NCBI GenBank assembly: GCA_022113835.1
Contig: JAILWY010000023.1
Location: 1,364,001-1,428,000 of the forward strand
From: Atopsyche davidsoni
Lineage: Eukaryota; Arthropoda; Insecta; Trichoptera; Hydrobiosidae
Length of the DNA stretch: 64,000 bases
Direction: 5' to 3'
Part shown: positions 41,552 to 53,650 of the stretch, piece by piece
Position numbering within the stretch: the first letter of the stretch is position 1
How the letters are laid out: every line of letters starts with the position of its first letter
Notes under the pieces: generated by a model
Seen by the model: only the letters and a program-made list of their open reading frames with translations
Told to the model about the DNA's origin: nothing
Database searches by the model: none
Translations under genes and position numbers: made by a program

Positions 41552-42105
41552 TGTAATGCACCACACAATTGGTAATGATACCGAATATCACAGATGTTTT
41601 AGGTTGCTGGACAGTACAACCCCCCTCCGAGAAAAAGCTTCGCAAGTGCAAATGTTTATACATAAATTAAATTCAAACAAGCGGCAAATCGCAGGCGTTA
41701 TGTTGCGGTGTTTCTGATGTAGTGACTTTGCAATTGAATTCTCGTTTGAGAACAAACAGGCGATTCGCCACATGTGGCGGCTCCGGTCCCGCCCGACTCC
41801 CTCCGTTAATTTATAGCCCAGAAAACAATTACAAGCAACGGTGCTTCAGGCCGACCATCGGGCTGGAGTACCGCCGGCCGCGGGCACAATCAACTCCATT
41901 GACGTGCCCCATCGCTAGGACGTAGACCCTGTCGAATCGGACGATCTAACCGAGCGAGCATTACCACACACTAATATATTAATATCTATTTTTAGCAAAA
42001 GCTTCATTTTTGTTTGTCGAATTGGACGATTTGAGCAAGTGAGCATAAAAACAAGACATCCGAAAAAATTCCCGATTTGGACAATTGAAGCTAACAATGA
42101 ATATA

Positions 42106-42707
42106 AAGGTGTCCCAAAATTAACGCATGATTTGTATTTGTCGTAATTTTTGTCAACATCAGCTGACAGTTTAGGGTTAGTAAAAGTGGAGCGTTACACG
42201 ATAGAACAACGTGTCTTCATTATTGAACAATATTTCAAAAATAATAAAAGCTTGGTAGCCGCAGTTCGAAAATGTCATACAAAATATGGTCGGAATAGTT
42301 TTTTTAACTTCGTCAACTGTGAAGAGATTAATTGAAAAATTCAGGGAGACTGGATTCGTTGGAGACGCTAAACACACTAGTCGTCCAAAAACAAGTTGTT
42401 CAAATGTCAATATTCGGCGGCGTGGACAAGAATTGCAAATTTCAAGAAGTTCTCTACAGCGTATACTAACTAAAGATCTGTGTCTCCATGCTTACAAAAT
42501 TCAATTAACACAAGAATTGAAGCCTAATGACCATGCACAGCGAAGAGAGACGAAGTTAAAAAACTATTCCGACCATATTTTGTATGAAATTTTCGAACTG
42601 CGGCTGATATTGGCTGCGGCGAATATTGTTCAATAATGAAGACACGCTGTTCTATCGTCTAACCCTAAACTGTCAGCTGGTATCTTGCGTTAATTTTGGG
42701 TTGGGAT
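42106..42707 (+). mobile_element. foldback mariner derivative, family E
   Basis: The left part reads VERYTIEQRVFIIEQYFKNN, the first helices of a mariner transposase. The middle reads SSTVKRLIEKFRETGFVGDA and ISRSSLQRILTKDL, the paired-like DNA-binding region. From about 42,552 to 42,700 the sequence is the reverse complement of the left end (42,113-42,308), including TCGAAAATxTCATACAAAAT and GGTCGGAATAGTTTTTT. The element thus has inverted arms of about 150-195 bases in place of its 3' half. The ends GTGTCCCAAAATTAACGC / GCGTTAATTTTGGG match. Confidence 0.8.
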
Positions 42708-43106
42708 ATATAAATGTATAAGATAAACCACTTGATAACTGTAGAGGAGTATATATTTATAGAATACTTATTCGAGTGAGGGAATACGTGAGTACGTGAA
42801 CAAAGGTTATGTCAAGTCGGACACATGCACTGTGCGAAGGCCACCGCAGCCACGCGGCGAGGCTGCGAGTACTAAGGCAGTATGTCTGGGGGCGTGGACG
42901 GTCCCGCTATGGTCAGCCTGCGGGGGCTCTCGGAGCCCATGGCAGCTCAGCTACAGGGTGACGTGGCAAAATGCACGTATACATAAACTCAAACACACCT
43001 GGCCAATTCACACCCTTAAAAAACGCAGTCAACAAGCATAAAACAACACAGTTTCACTTTAACGTTTTTATTGGATTACACTTCATTGCTGTGTTTAGTT
43101 GTAATT

Positions 43107-43789
43107 AGAGGTTCCCAAAGTGGTCAATATCGACCCCCAGGGGTCGATTTCGCCCTGCAAGGGGTCGATGACGGCGAAAAATAAAATTGGGGGTCCATGA
43201 ACTGTAAATGGGGGTCTACGAGAGTGGATCCCATTTAAGCAGGTCATCACCAAAATTTAGACATTTCGTAAAAAAAAACACAAATTGTACCTGTGTACTT
43301 TGTGACGAATACGTAGAAGTTCGTGCCACATGCTCGAGAAACGAGACTTTCGGCATTGTGAAACTATACCGACGTACCTTTTTAGAGCTTATGACATAAG
43401 AATACGAACCATTACTAATAAACTCTGATGGGCAGCGAGCTAATTGGTTGTACGGAGCGCCGATGGGCGTAATAAAACAAATTTATTTGACAAATATTCC
43501 GAGTAAATAAGGACACCTGTACGGCTTAGGAACGTGGGAACTTTGGCGACCGAGGACAGACAGACCCTTCCAAGGGAGACAGTTTTAAATCGAGAGCCAT
43601 TCAAGCCCATAAACTCACCCACTGTACAGTAAACCCTATGAAAGCGAGTTCTTCTTATAATATGTCAAAAATATGTTTGAAGTTGATGAATTTGTAAAAA
43701 TTCAATATTAGCAAGGCAGGGAGGGGGTCGACGAAAAACAGGAAAACTCGACAAGGGGTCGACGGGACAAAATAGTTTGGGAAACTATG
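43107..43789. mobile_element. hAT element remnant, same family as 50.5 kb
   Basis: The left end AGAGGTTCCCAAAGTGGTC and right end GTTTGGGAAACTATG (complement AGTTTCCCAAAC) are hAT-like inverted repeats. Subterminal blocks GACCCCCAGGGGTCGAT and CTCGACAAGGGGTCGACG are shared with the 50.5-kb copy. The middle (43,290-43,640) does not match that copy, so it was replaced or interrupted. No clean 8-bp target duplication is seen. Confidence 0.7.
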
Positions 43790-45702
43790 CTAGTGCATAG
43801 TGAGGGACACACTGTATATGGGCACTGATTGTAAGATGTGAGAAGGTTCCACGAGGCTGAGCCCTCGGGGCTGGGGCGGCCCCGCTGAGGCCTGGCGGGG
43901 CATAATACTCGCTAATCTATATCCGCGCTTAGATTAGCGATAATGCGACTACTTATAAACATCTTACGCGCTTTATATTAAATGTGCACTAGTTTTTCCT
44001 ACTAATTAAAAAAAATTGTAATAATCCATAATTTTAACTATATTCAGTGGCGTGCGAGTCACTACACTCATAAACAACACTTTGGCATTGCTTGCATCAA
44101 ACACGCATGTTTTACTATCATTTGTGCAATATTTGTAACAAACAAATTCGCAGTTCGTAAATAAACTATTTAAAGCGATTTAGAACCAATTTCATGTCAC
44201 ATTAATAGTTACAGGTTTATTCAATACAATTCATCATTTACAAATGTACATACGCCACTGCCTGCTGCCTGAGAAGCAATATCAATTTATCAAAATTGCG
44301 CCGTACATATTTATTGATATATGATTTTTTACAATGACTTTAAAACAAATTTAATCGTAAATACATGATTAATACGTCGTTCTGCGGTTTATATCACTGT
44401 TCTAAGCCGTGAACCAATAAAAACGTTTAATAAAAAGTCTAACTGTGTTGCTGAACTCTCAGAGACGACTCTCCTTGACCATTCGGCCATAGAGGATGCG
44501 AGGCGGACTAAAACCTGGGCCTCTGAGAGAGAAGCAAACCGGTAAGCCATCCTCATTCCTGCCTGTAAGTCAATATAATTATCATATCATACGTCGATTT
44601 AATTATATTCACTTAAAATTTATTGATCTGCTCATTTACTAGCATAAATTAAAGTAAGATATTTCAATTAAACATTCTCTTCGATAGTAAGTCGATATAG
44701 ATATTAACACTGAAACAAACAATATTTTATTTTTTTAAACTGAAAATATGATGCTTGACATGAAAATGGGTAAAATATTGGCAAACGGTGAAAATAGTAA
44801 AAACAACCCTTAATGTAAACATAGTTTTATTATAAATAAAAATCTTTAAAATACACAATCGGCAATGTTATGTTGTTTGGTATTAAGAGGCGTTTTTTTG
44901 AGAATTTCGACGTTTCGGTAATTCAGGGACAACTCATCTTTCTAATAACCGCCACCAAAACCTACGAGCATATTTAATTTGTTTAATAATATGGTATATA
45001 AATCAATAATACAAAATTTTGAAATTATGCGTTGCGCTTTGATTTTTTGCAGCTTCTGCAGATGGGTTAAGATGAATAAAAAAAAACCGTACTATGCAAC
45101 ATAGTTTGTTGTTGTTAGTTTAACAAATCAATAAAAACTATGTTATATAGCAGCTGTAAAAAAAACGTAAAAAAGAGTTAAATATCGTAAATACATTTTT
45201 CAAGAAATATAAAAAACCTCATCTAAATCATTCGCTTATCCGAACCCACATCGCATCAAAAGCACGCAAAGAAAAACTGCAAAACTGCGAGTCAACATTA
45301 TGCGCATCATTATAAGCAAGAAAAAAATGTACGAAATAACGGCTGCAAAAAATAAAAAAAGCGTATGATTGGTGCTGAAATCTAATAAAAATATATTCTA
45401 TCGTGGGGCGTGATATATTTTCCGGAAAAACGATTATCGATGTGCGATTTAACGGGGCGCTCGCCAAAGCGATCCTGTTACCTAAAAACGCCCAGAGCGG
45501 CACAAAAAGCCGGCAAATGGCGGGTCGTGACGGCGGGCCGGTGCAGTTTATTTGAATAAAATGAATGCTTTTCAAAATCGAGCCTTTGACTGAACGGACT
45601 GAGCGACACGACCGACCTACATTGCCAGAACCTCCGATACCCAGTGACTCTAAACATCTTGGACGTGGACCTAAAGTCTCGCGGATATATATATATATAT
45701 AT

Positions 45703-46249
45703 GGTGTCCAAAAAGAGTATCGGGTGAATGTGAATAGTGACCGTTATTGAGATATGCTGCGAAAATTTTTGGGCCCAGAGTTGCAGGAGTTTCAAGGTTT
45801 CAACTCAAGAATATGGTTCCAACTTGCCATACATGCAATCAATCAATTGAAGCTGTTAACGAATTATTCCCTGATAACGTCATTTCACGTAGAGGTAACA
45901 TCAACTGGCCTCCCAGAAGCCTCGACCTTAGCCCTCTTGACTATTTTGTATGGGGATACATTAAAAGAAGGGTTTATGAGAATAATCCGACGAACCAAAC
46001 GGAATTGAAACAAAACTGGCAAAGAAATGGCAGCAATATTGAGGGCTATGTGTCAGCGTGTTATCAGCAATCTTCGGTTCAGATTAGAAGAGTGACATTA
46101 GCGTAACGGTCATCATTTGGATAACATCATCTTTTTGAAATAATTTTCCATTTTGTATTCTTATAATCAACAATAAAAAAATAATACTTGATTACGAGTA
46201 GTTTTTGTTTTACTGAACTAACAAATACCCGATACTCTCTTTGGACACC
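45703..46249 (+). mobile_element. mariner family B, internally deleted copy 2
   Basis: Ends GGTGTCCAAAAAGAGTATCG and GATACTCTCTTTGGACACC bound the copy. It lies at the end of an (AT)n run (45684-45702), an apt TA-rich target. The interior contains the same pieces as the 33.5-kb copy plus RRGNINWPPRSLDLSPLDYF, which holds the third catalytic Asp region. Frameshifts and the missing N-terminal half make it inactive. Confidence 0.8.
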
Positions 46250-46261
46250 TATATTGTTTAT

Positions 46262-46645
46262 TGTTATGTCAAAAAAAGGCAACATTGACTGGCCACCCAG
46301 ATCTCCAGATTTGACCCCTCCGGACTTCTTTTTATGGGGTTATTTAAAAAACAAAGTGTACGCCAGCAAGCCTCGGACCATTGACGAGGTCAAGGCAAAC
46401 ATTCGTGTCGAAATCATCGCTGTACCGCCCGAGATGCTCGAAAAAGTGATGGAAAACGCAGCAAAAAGGCACATTTTGCTTTGGCCAATAAATGCAGCTA
46501 CTTGATTGATTTTGTATTCAAAAACTAATTTAAATAAATTGTTAAAAGCCAAATTAAATAAAAATATCTTATATATAGAAATCTGTTGCTTTTTTAAAAA
46601 GTTATTTATTATTCACACACCGATATAAAAGATGGCGCACCCTGT
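46262..46645 (+). mobile_element. mariner family C, 3' fragment
   Basis: Starting 12 bases after copy 2 of family B, one open frame reads KKGNIDWPPRSPDLTPPDFF, LWGYLKNKVYASKPRTIDEV and EMLEKVMENAAKRHILLWPI before a stop. An apparent end, GATGGCGCACCCTGTATA, is at about 46,632. This is the C-terminal quarter of a different mariner-type transposase, with the third catalytic Asp in SPDLTPPD. Its 5' part is absent; the adjoining family B insertion may mark the breakpoint. Confidence 0.75.
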
Positions 46646-46914
46646 ATATATACATATATACCAGTAGCATACAATGAGTCTAAAACCAACCCAAGCAGTT
46701 TTTTTCATCGGATATAAATTTATATAAATTTCACAAATCAATTAGTATGTTAGAAATATTTATTAAAAAATGATCAATTTTTTTCATTTATACGCTCAAG
46801 ATCAACAGTGAGCTTATGTAAAATAATAAATTTAATTTAATAAATATATTAAATATATTTGTGATCTTCGAAAGTCTAATTTAATTTCTAACAATATTTT
46901 AAATAAAATTGTGC

Positions 46915-47040
46915 TTGATAATGGCAACGTGAAAAGTTGGCGAAACCGGTCACCAATAAAATCAACATGTGGAAGAATCACTATAGGATTTTATTTAAAA
47001 TATTAAAATGGAACTCCACCAAGTACTCAATATCAAAAAT
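46915..47040 (+). mobile_element. decayed retroelement end with ribozyme-like core, copy 2
   Basis: TTGATAATGGCAACGTGAAA continues into AGTTGGCGAAACCGGTCACC. A hairpin (GGCAAC/GTTGGC) sits between a TGATAAT box and a GAAAC box, the order of the hammerhead catalytic core (CTGATGA, stem II, GAAA). The downstream text matches the 33.2-kb copy. This arrangement is known from Penelope-like retroelements. Core positions are mutated, so activity is unlikely. Confidence 0.4.
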
Positions 47041-49039
47041 ATTGATTACGTAATTTCTAATACTCTAACAAATATGATTGACAGTCTGAAGAAACCTATA
47101 AAAAGCGAAAGTGCTCACATAAAAATAGCGATCGTTTTCTTTTAGGGCTGTTTGTATTTGTTAGATATGATATTTATTTTTTACTATGGGCATTGAAATA
47201 CCATGTACATGAAATGCCTAATGCGATGGTGCGGCCCATGGTTTGACCACCACTGCGCTCAATATAAGGTAAGGCGACATTCGCTCAGTTTTTGTACAAT
47301 GCCGGCGACTGTTATCCACTCGTGACTTAATTATATGAGATATTTATTTTGTTTCGTAATGGGATTAGTGCCGACTCTTACCGCCCAAGTGTCTCGCAGG
47401 CCGCAGCGACGGTCGCTCTGTATATTGATACCTTCCGCCATACACGGTGTTGCAAAACCCATGGTCCGAAAAAAAAAAAACACTCAAGTAATTTCGAGGG
47501 CAGGTAGTCCGCATTGCAAACAAAGTTACAAAGGAGCGGTTGAACTGTTTTATTAACATGTACGCACAGTGCATCGAGCCTACCTCTGCGAGGTCTACTT
47601 TACACGACACAGTAAAATGGTGCTTCGGATTCGAGCTCGATCTAACGCCATTCTAATGTGAAAAAACCTCTCGTGAGATTTTCAAACCCAATTCCCACCA
47701 CAGCGATGTAATAATTGACTTTTTCATGTAATAATTATTAACAGAGCTACTTATAAATTTAATATGTACGTACGTGCTGAGTTTTTCGCTTAATAAGCTG
47801 ATATGATTTTATCGTCTTGGATGCAAGTTGGAACAATTATCACACTACTTAGCAGAGAGCATCAGCAACAAACTGATGTAATTGAAGAATTACGTAAATC
47901 CTCGGGTGCTGGGGCCAGCTTCAGGGATGTTGTCCTTTCCTGCTGCTCACCTGTTTCCACCTCTCCAAGCAAGTGATAAAAAATCCCTAATCAATACAAA
48001 TTTACGTCTCCTTCATAGAGCAACAATGGATGATACCAAAGTTTATGATATTATTTCAAGACCGGTCGAGTGTCGATACGAAATACTTATGCTATGTACA
48101 GGTCGTTTGCAAATTTTCCTGTTTGAACTTTAAAACGAGTGCTTCCCTAAGTGCTAATGGTATCGGCATGAACAGGAAGGCGGTCGATTACAGGCACGAG
48201 ATGATACATCATTCATCTGACTGGCGCCGTTAAAGGTAAAAAAAAATAATTGAACCCCGCCCGCATGACCCGGATCAGACAACCGAATATTAATTCGCTT
48301 AATTAATTATTTAATCAAAATATACAACAAGAAATATGATTAGATAAACAAAATAAGTGGAATTCTCTGAGCGAAGAAAGCTGAGTGAAAAAGTGACACA
48401 TATGATATATATCAGGAAAAATTCGACTCTGAACATTGAATTTTTTTTTTGTATGAAAAGGAAGGCTCGGGGCGTGAATTTTAGATTCAGCGGCGATTAT
48501 TTCGGCCACTTGGGAGGTGAGAGATGAGACGGTTGCTCGCTACTCTGTATTGTTGTAATCAATGACGATATCTAACACTCGATCACAACCAATCGATATG
48601 CTATAAATAAATCGATTTATAGTTTAACGCGTCCGTTGGTTTCGGGCGGCTGAGAATCGATATTTTTGATTTCTGGGGTATCAGGAAACTTCTACTCAAA
48701 ACAGAAACTTGATAAGAACGGTTAAAACCTACAGCACGTTTCCAGACGAGCTGAGTTTGGGTGTCTCAGATGAGGATGAAGAGATGAGATCAAGGTTAAC
48801 TGCAGTGTAGCCTGGGGCGGGGGCTGATGAGGCGGCGCCCTCCCCCCGAGCGCGTCGCTCATGTCGCGTGTTTTTTTCCCGGCGGAAATTGACCGAATCA
48901 GACGACACGCTGCGGCCTAGCGGTAGTCTACCGCTCCACTGAGGATGGCGCGTTTGACACCGAAACTCTGCTCATGCGTGTGTGCTGCCAATAACCATGC
49001 ATAATGTATAATACACGCAATATTATTGATGAGTACGCA

Positions 49040-49150
49040 GGTAAAACTTCTTACACCTCTCCTCAGAGGAGGTTGGCGAACATTTCGCTGAGCACATAGT
49101 GTTCATGGTTTTATAAGGGGAATATAGTATAGTGGATCCCCGGGATAAGA
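49040..49150 (+). repeat. dispersed repeat related to 57,560-57,665
   Basis: The block CTCAGAGGAGGTTGGCGAAC to GTTCATGGTTTT followed by AGTGGATCCCCGG corresponds to GAGAGGAGGTTCATGATC to GTTCATGGTTTT and AGTGGGTCTCCGG near 57.6 kb. The two copies are diverged, and their class is unknown. Confidence 0.5.
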
Positions 49151-49334
49151 AGGGAAAGTCTGCGTGTTGCTGCTGCTCATTAGCATTATTATATAATCTT
49201 TTCCTTACAAAGCTTTTGCGTTTATGTCTGATACTCCTTCTGCAGTAAGCTACATAAACAATATCACCTCGACAAGGTACTTCAAGAGCACATCCCTCCT
49301 CAATAATTCCAAGTACATTACCGATTCTTTACAG

Positions 49335-49576
49335 CATGGGTGGCCAACCTTTTTCAGCTGTCGGGACAAAATTATGAAATGAGATTGACTGTGAGATAGA
49401 TTGAGATGAGACTGGGCTACTTCCATATATATGATATGATACGAACTACTCTCAATGGAATATTCTATTGGTGGTTTGTTTTATATACAATTAAAAAAAA
49501 ATGTTTGCATATGCTCCGCGGGCCAAAAACAGAAAATAAATAATATGGCCCGCGGGCCATGGGTTGGCCACCCATG
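49335..49576. mobile_element. 242-bp hAT MITE with perfect 8-bp target duplication
   Basis: The inverted ends CATGGGTGGCCAACC and GGTTGGCCACCCATG are exact complements. They are flanked on both sides by CTTTACAG (49327-49334 and 49577-49584). A second inner palindrome GGCCCGCGGGCC is present. There is no coding capacity. Confidence 0.93.
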
Positions 49577-50335
49577 CTTTACAGGGTACAAAATGGCAGC
49601 CATGCATAAGCAACAGAACAGGCAGAGCACCTATAAGCCAGTATTTTTTTACTGAATAACTAACTGACGGATTGCAGAGCCCTCTGGAATACTTGCTTTT
49701 TACTCATGTGATGTAAAAAGATCCTAAATCTGGACTAACGGAGAAGCAGCGCCAGCAGTTCTGACACGGTTCCAGCAGCAGCTTGTTGTGATGAGCGCGG
49801 ATGGCTGGTCTCCATGGCCCAGCGGGCCAGCTCCTCTCGTCGTGGCGCGGCGGGTGATGCGTTCTGGCCCTATTGTCGTATTACTGTAAACGCCGCATCA
49901 AAGTTGGGAAACCGTAATTAATTTCTTATCCGAACACGCCCACTGCATGCATGATTTTTAAAATTATTAATTAATTAGAAAGACAGTTTTCAATAGAAAT
50001 GAAAAATTATTGGTTTTTCAATAACTTTGTAGTAAAGGAAGCCGTTGGGAACACTGGAGGCTGTCTTCGGGATCATGGATCCATCATCGTCCCGGCCCGG
50101 TACAGCACGCCCGGGTGGCGCAGCGCGTGGCTGACGAGACGGAGTGATTGCACGAACAGTTCATCAGCGGGAGTCGCAACCAGCCCGGCTTGATGACGGA
50201 CACGATTTGAAAATTTAAAGAAAGTACTGTTTTTTAAACCATTATGGCTCTACTTGTGGTTTCTTTTCAAACAGTAAATTGCTATCTGTAAATCTAGCAA
50301 TTTATTCAACGGAATGTTTTCCAATACTATCGTTC

Positions 50336-50410
50336 AACTATGATTGGATTATGGGTCAGTAATTAGACCGCTGACATTCGATCGAGACGCCCATGTCTTG
50401 GCAGATGAAT
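50336..50410 (+). repeat. weak tRNA-like segment
   Basis: GATTGGATTATGGGTCAGTA and GGCAGATGAATCCCGAATTC recall insect tRNA-derived repeats, but the B box is not convincing. Confidence 0.15.
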
Positions 50411-50543
50411 CCCGAATTCAAAAATAAGTAAAATGTATTATAATAAAAGTCACCAAAATATGTTTTTTTTAATGTTCCCACACGTCGAAAACATTGAATT
50501 TATCAAACTGTCGGGAGTAAGTTTTGAAGCCGTTAGTGTAGAA

Positions 50544-51217
50544 CACTGGTTCCCAAAGTGGTCAATATCGACCCCCAGGGGTCGATTCCGCCCTGCAAGG
50601 GGTCGATAACAACAAAAAATCATATTGGAGTCCACGAATTGTACATATGAGCTGAACATTTAAGCAGGTCATCACCAAAATACCACAGTGGATTATCAAT
50701 CCAGACGGTGACATTGAAGAATCGGAAGTCATACTACATGAAGAACTGATAAGGACTAATGAAGAACTGAAGGTGCAGTTTAGAAAGAGATATCAGCAAT
50801 TTTGGCTTCAGAGAGGCATACCTGCTATTTATCCTGCATTACGGACTATCGCAAGGTTTTTGATAGCTTTTTCCATCTTCATTCTTCGTGGAAAAGGTTT
50901 TAGTGCGGTTGACATTTCAAAAAAAAAAAAATAGATTGGAAATCACTGGGTGAGGAAATTTAAAGTTAAATCTGACTTATTTGAAGCCAAATATTAAAAA
51001 TTTGCTATTAAAGCATCGGACCAATCCCTCCCATTAAAAGTATTGATTTTTTTGTGATTGCTCGTGAAAACCTCGATATAACGCACCCCTGTTTTTCGGA
51101 TTTCGGATATAACGGACAAAAAATCAAATCAAATCTAAAAATTCAAAGCAGGGGGGTCTACGAAAAACAGGAAAACTCGACAAGGGGTCGACGAGACAAA
51201 AAGTTTGGGAACCTCTG
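50544..51217. mobile_element. 674-bp hAT element with intact ends and 8-bp target duplication
   Basis: The copy begins CACTGGTTCCCAAAGTGG and ends AAGTTTGGGAACCTCTG. GTGTAGAA flanks both sides exactly (50536-50543 and 51218-51225). The interior still spells the C-terminal dimerisation region of a ZBED-type hAT transposase (PALRTIARFLIAFSIFILRG, KGFSAVD, then degenerate LKPNIKNL-like text). The catalytic part is deleted. The ends are shared with 43.1-43.8 kb. Confidence 0.92.
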
Positions 51218-51694
51218 GTGTAGAAGAAAGGTGAAGTCATCAGCCTGTTCCACTGATCATTAGCATCGTTCATATCCTCCTCCACTATCGTGGCGCTTCC
51301 AAACAGTGAGCAGCAAATGAGTGGAAGTCAAGACTATGGTAAATGGTAATCCACACTAACGCTACTAATAATTACTGTTAATGTGGACGCACCTGTGCGC
51401 TGAGTAACTGGTCGCCACGGTCCGGCGGCCGGCGGACGCTGGTGATGGAGTCGGAGATAGGCGCGGTGATTAGCGATTGGAGCCGCCAGGGTGATGGGTT
51501 CATATCCCACCCAATGTCAATGACAGCACAACAAAGGAAGCAGTGAATCACCATGAAATAAATGCACGGGGTATCGCCCGAAATGGGGACATTGCGAGTT
51601 GCGACTTCACAGTATGTAATGAATATGTTTTCCGAACAACGCGGCCAAGCCATACTTTAAACTTAGCGAAAACAGATTTTATGCGAATATCAAT

Positions 51695-51785
51695 TGTGAT
51701 TTGTTGGTATAATTGGTAATGCACCGGCCATGTAAGCTTGGGGGTGTGGGTTCAAATCCCACACAAATCACGATGATATTTTAAA
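51695..51785 (+). repeat. tRNA-Thr-derived SINE head
   Basis: GTGATTTGT pairs with ACAAATCAC as an acceptor-like stem. GGTATAATTGG is an A box and GGTTCAAATCC a canonical B box, with a GTGGG/CCCAC T stem. The loop CATGTAA carries TGT in the anticodon position, pointing to tRNA-Thr(UGU) ancestry. Mismatched arms and a trailing CACGATGATATTTT tail, shared with 4.2 and 60.9 kb, mark it as a SINE. Confidence 0.7.
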
Positions 51786-52699
51786 AAATGTACTTAATCA
51801 TTATCAATATCAATTGATTGATGAAATATGACTTCAAAGAGGTGCACCAACTTTGAAATGATGCCACACGACATTGAAGTTACTCCAGCCGTGATTTTTT
51901 CAAAAGATTGAACAAAACTTATTATTTAACTAGATTTGACACCAGGATCTCTTTAAAAATTGCGATAACCACTAAACTACGAGGAGTTTTTTTTTCAAAA
52001 GAATTTGTGTTAATAAAATAATTGTGCTAAATTTCAATTTTTTTTGCGATATAAAAGCATCATCGCATATCAAACATTATCTATTTATGTTCGGATAGTT
52101 AAGTTAGATAAAAAGAAGTTGTGAATGTAAACACGAAAGATGTGGGCTTTGTATGATTGTGTGTAAGATCTCAGTACAAAACGAATTGAGAAAATTTGAG
52201 TGGTATTATTATGAAACCATTATGTGGTGAAAGTGATTTGAAAAAATATATATACAATGGCAGATCGGCTCGTTGAGCACTATTTGCTTGGGAATAATTT
52301 TGTACGATTTCTATTTATACGTATACAAGAAGACCGATTACTGTATACACCCACATCAAAATATAAATGTGAAAATGAAAAGTTATTTTTTGCAATGTAA
52401 AAAAAAAATATTCCCAAAGGAATAAAATCAACAAATAATTATAAGACAATGAAATATGTATGAACGAATATACGTTTTCGTGATAGTCAATTTGAGATTG
52501 TCCTACATTTAGAAAATGAAAGCAGTTTGATAGTATTGCTAAGTATCAACAGATCAATAAAATCACAACCTTGTTGTTCTATGTTTTATGACAACGTGTC
52601 CGACTTACTCGTTACTTTTATGACCCATTTGAATTAAATTGAGAGATGCAAAAAAATATAGGATAAGATTTTCTAAGGTGTATTTAAAATGCGATGGCA

Positions 52700-52900
52700 G
52701 TATTAGCTGGCTTCAGGTCTTGCTTAAGGCCGAAGAAAGCTTCTCGCCTGGCTGGACACCTTTTCTTTGGGAGCCTTATGCATATTCAGTCATGCACCAT
52801 GCTCTTGCGTAACTCCCTTCAGGTGCTATTAGCGGCGACCGTCAGCAGATCCGGGAGATGCGATAGGCGCCACTTCTTCAGGAGCGTGATAAAAACTATG
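52700..52900. other. GC-richer segment next to a tandem array, unidentified
   Basis: This 200-base patch has open text in several frames (for example CTMLLRNSLQVLLAATVSRS) but no recognisable domain. Its end, CTTCAGGAGCG, recurs at the far end of the adjoining array near 53,617, so both may belong to one ancient element. Confidence 0.3.
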
Positions 52901-52991
52901 ATTCACTCTGATATAAAAAAATATATAACCGAATTGATATATCTGCTAATAATAACCAGTTGAAAGTGAAAAATTCGTTCGTTTCCGTTGG

Positions 52992-53650
52992 AAAGAAGAA
53001 GTGACTTTTGCTGTGAGAAAACAACTCTCTTCGAGAGCGTTCTAACAGGTTAGACCCTAGGGTTTATTTATATGAAAAAATATCTAAATATATCAATTGG
53101 AAAGTATAAATAACTGTTTTTAAGGGCATTTTAACAGAATTCTTACGAGGGTGCGTTAATGTGAAAGACGCAAATTGAAACTTACTAATTTGTTCATATC
53201 ACCGCTGTAAAGTAGAAATGACTTTTGCTGTGGGGAAACAACTCTTCGAGAGCGTTTTAACAGGTTAAACCATAGAGTTTATTTATATGAAAAAATATCA
53301 CTAAAAATGCTTAATACGCTTATATCAATTGCAAAGTAGAAATAACTGTTTTGAATGGCGTTTTAACAGAATTAATACAAGGGTGCGTTTATGTGAAAGA
53401 CGCAAATTGAAATATACTAATTTGTTCATATCACCACTGTAAAGTAGAAATGATTTTTGTTGTAAGGAAAAACCTATTTTTAGAAGCGTCTTAACGGTAT
53501 TTACACTAGGATTTAATTAGATCTATGTGAATAAATGGCAATTAAAACTGCCTAATTCGTTCATGTCACCTTTGAAATGCGGAAATGTCTTTTGTTATGG
53601 GGAGTCAAATTTCTTCAGGAGCGTTCTTTCGAAAAGAAAATTTTTATATA
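52992..53650 (+). repeat. tandem array of six 105-135-bp units in alternating A/B types
   Basis: Units start near 52992, 53098, 53206, 53331, 53439 and 53574. Each opens with a GAAAGTA-GAAAT-like phrase and has a GAGCGTT-TAACAG or GGCGTTTTAACAG centre. The first and third units share CTTCGAGAGCGTT and TTTATTTATATGAAAAAATA. The second and fourth share GTGAAAGACGCAAATTGAAA and TTTGTTCATATCACC. Units within a type are closer to each other than to their neighbours, so the repeating block is a pair of about 230 bases. The last two units have decayed most. Confidence 0.85.

Noticed and set aside
51695..51785. A functional tRNA-Thr gene
   Set aside because: The B box and T arm are good, but the residue before the anticodon is A instead of T, the anticodon stem has mismatches, and the body runs into the SINE tail shared with two other loci.
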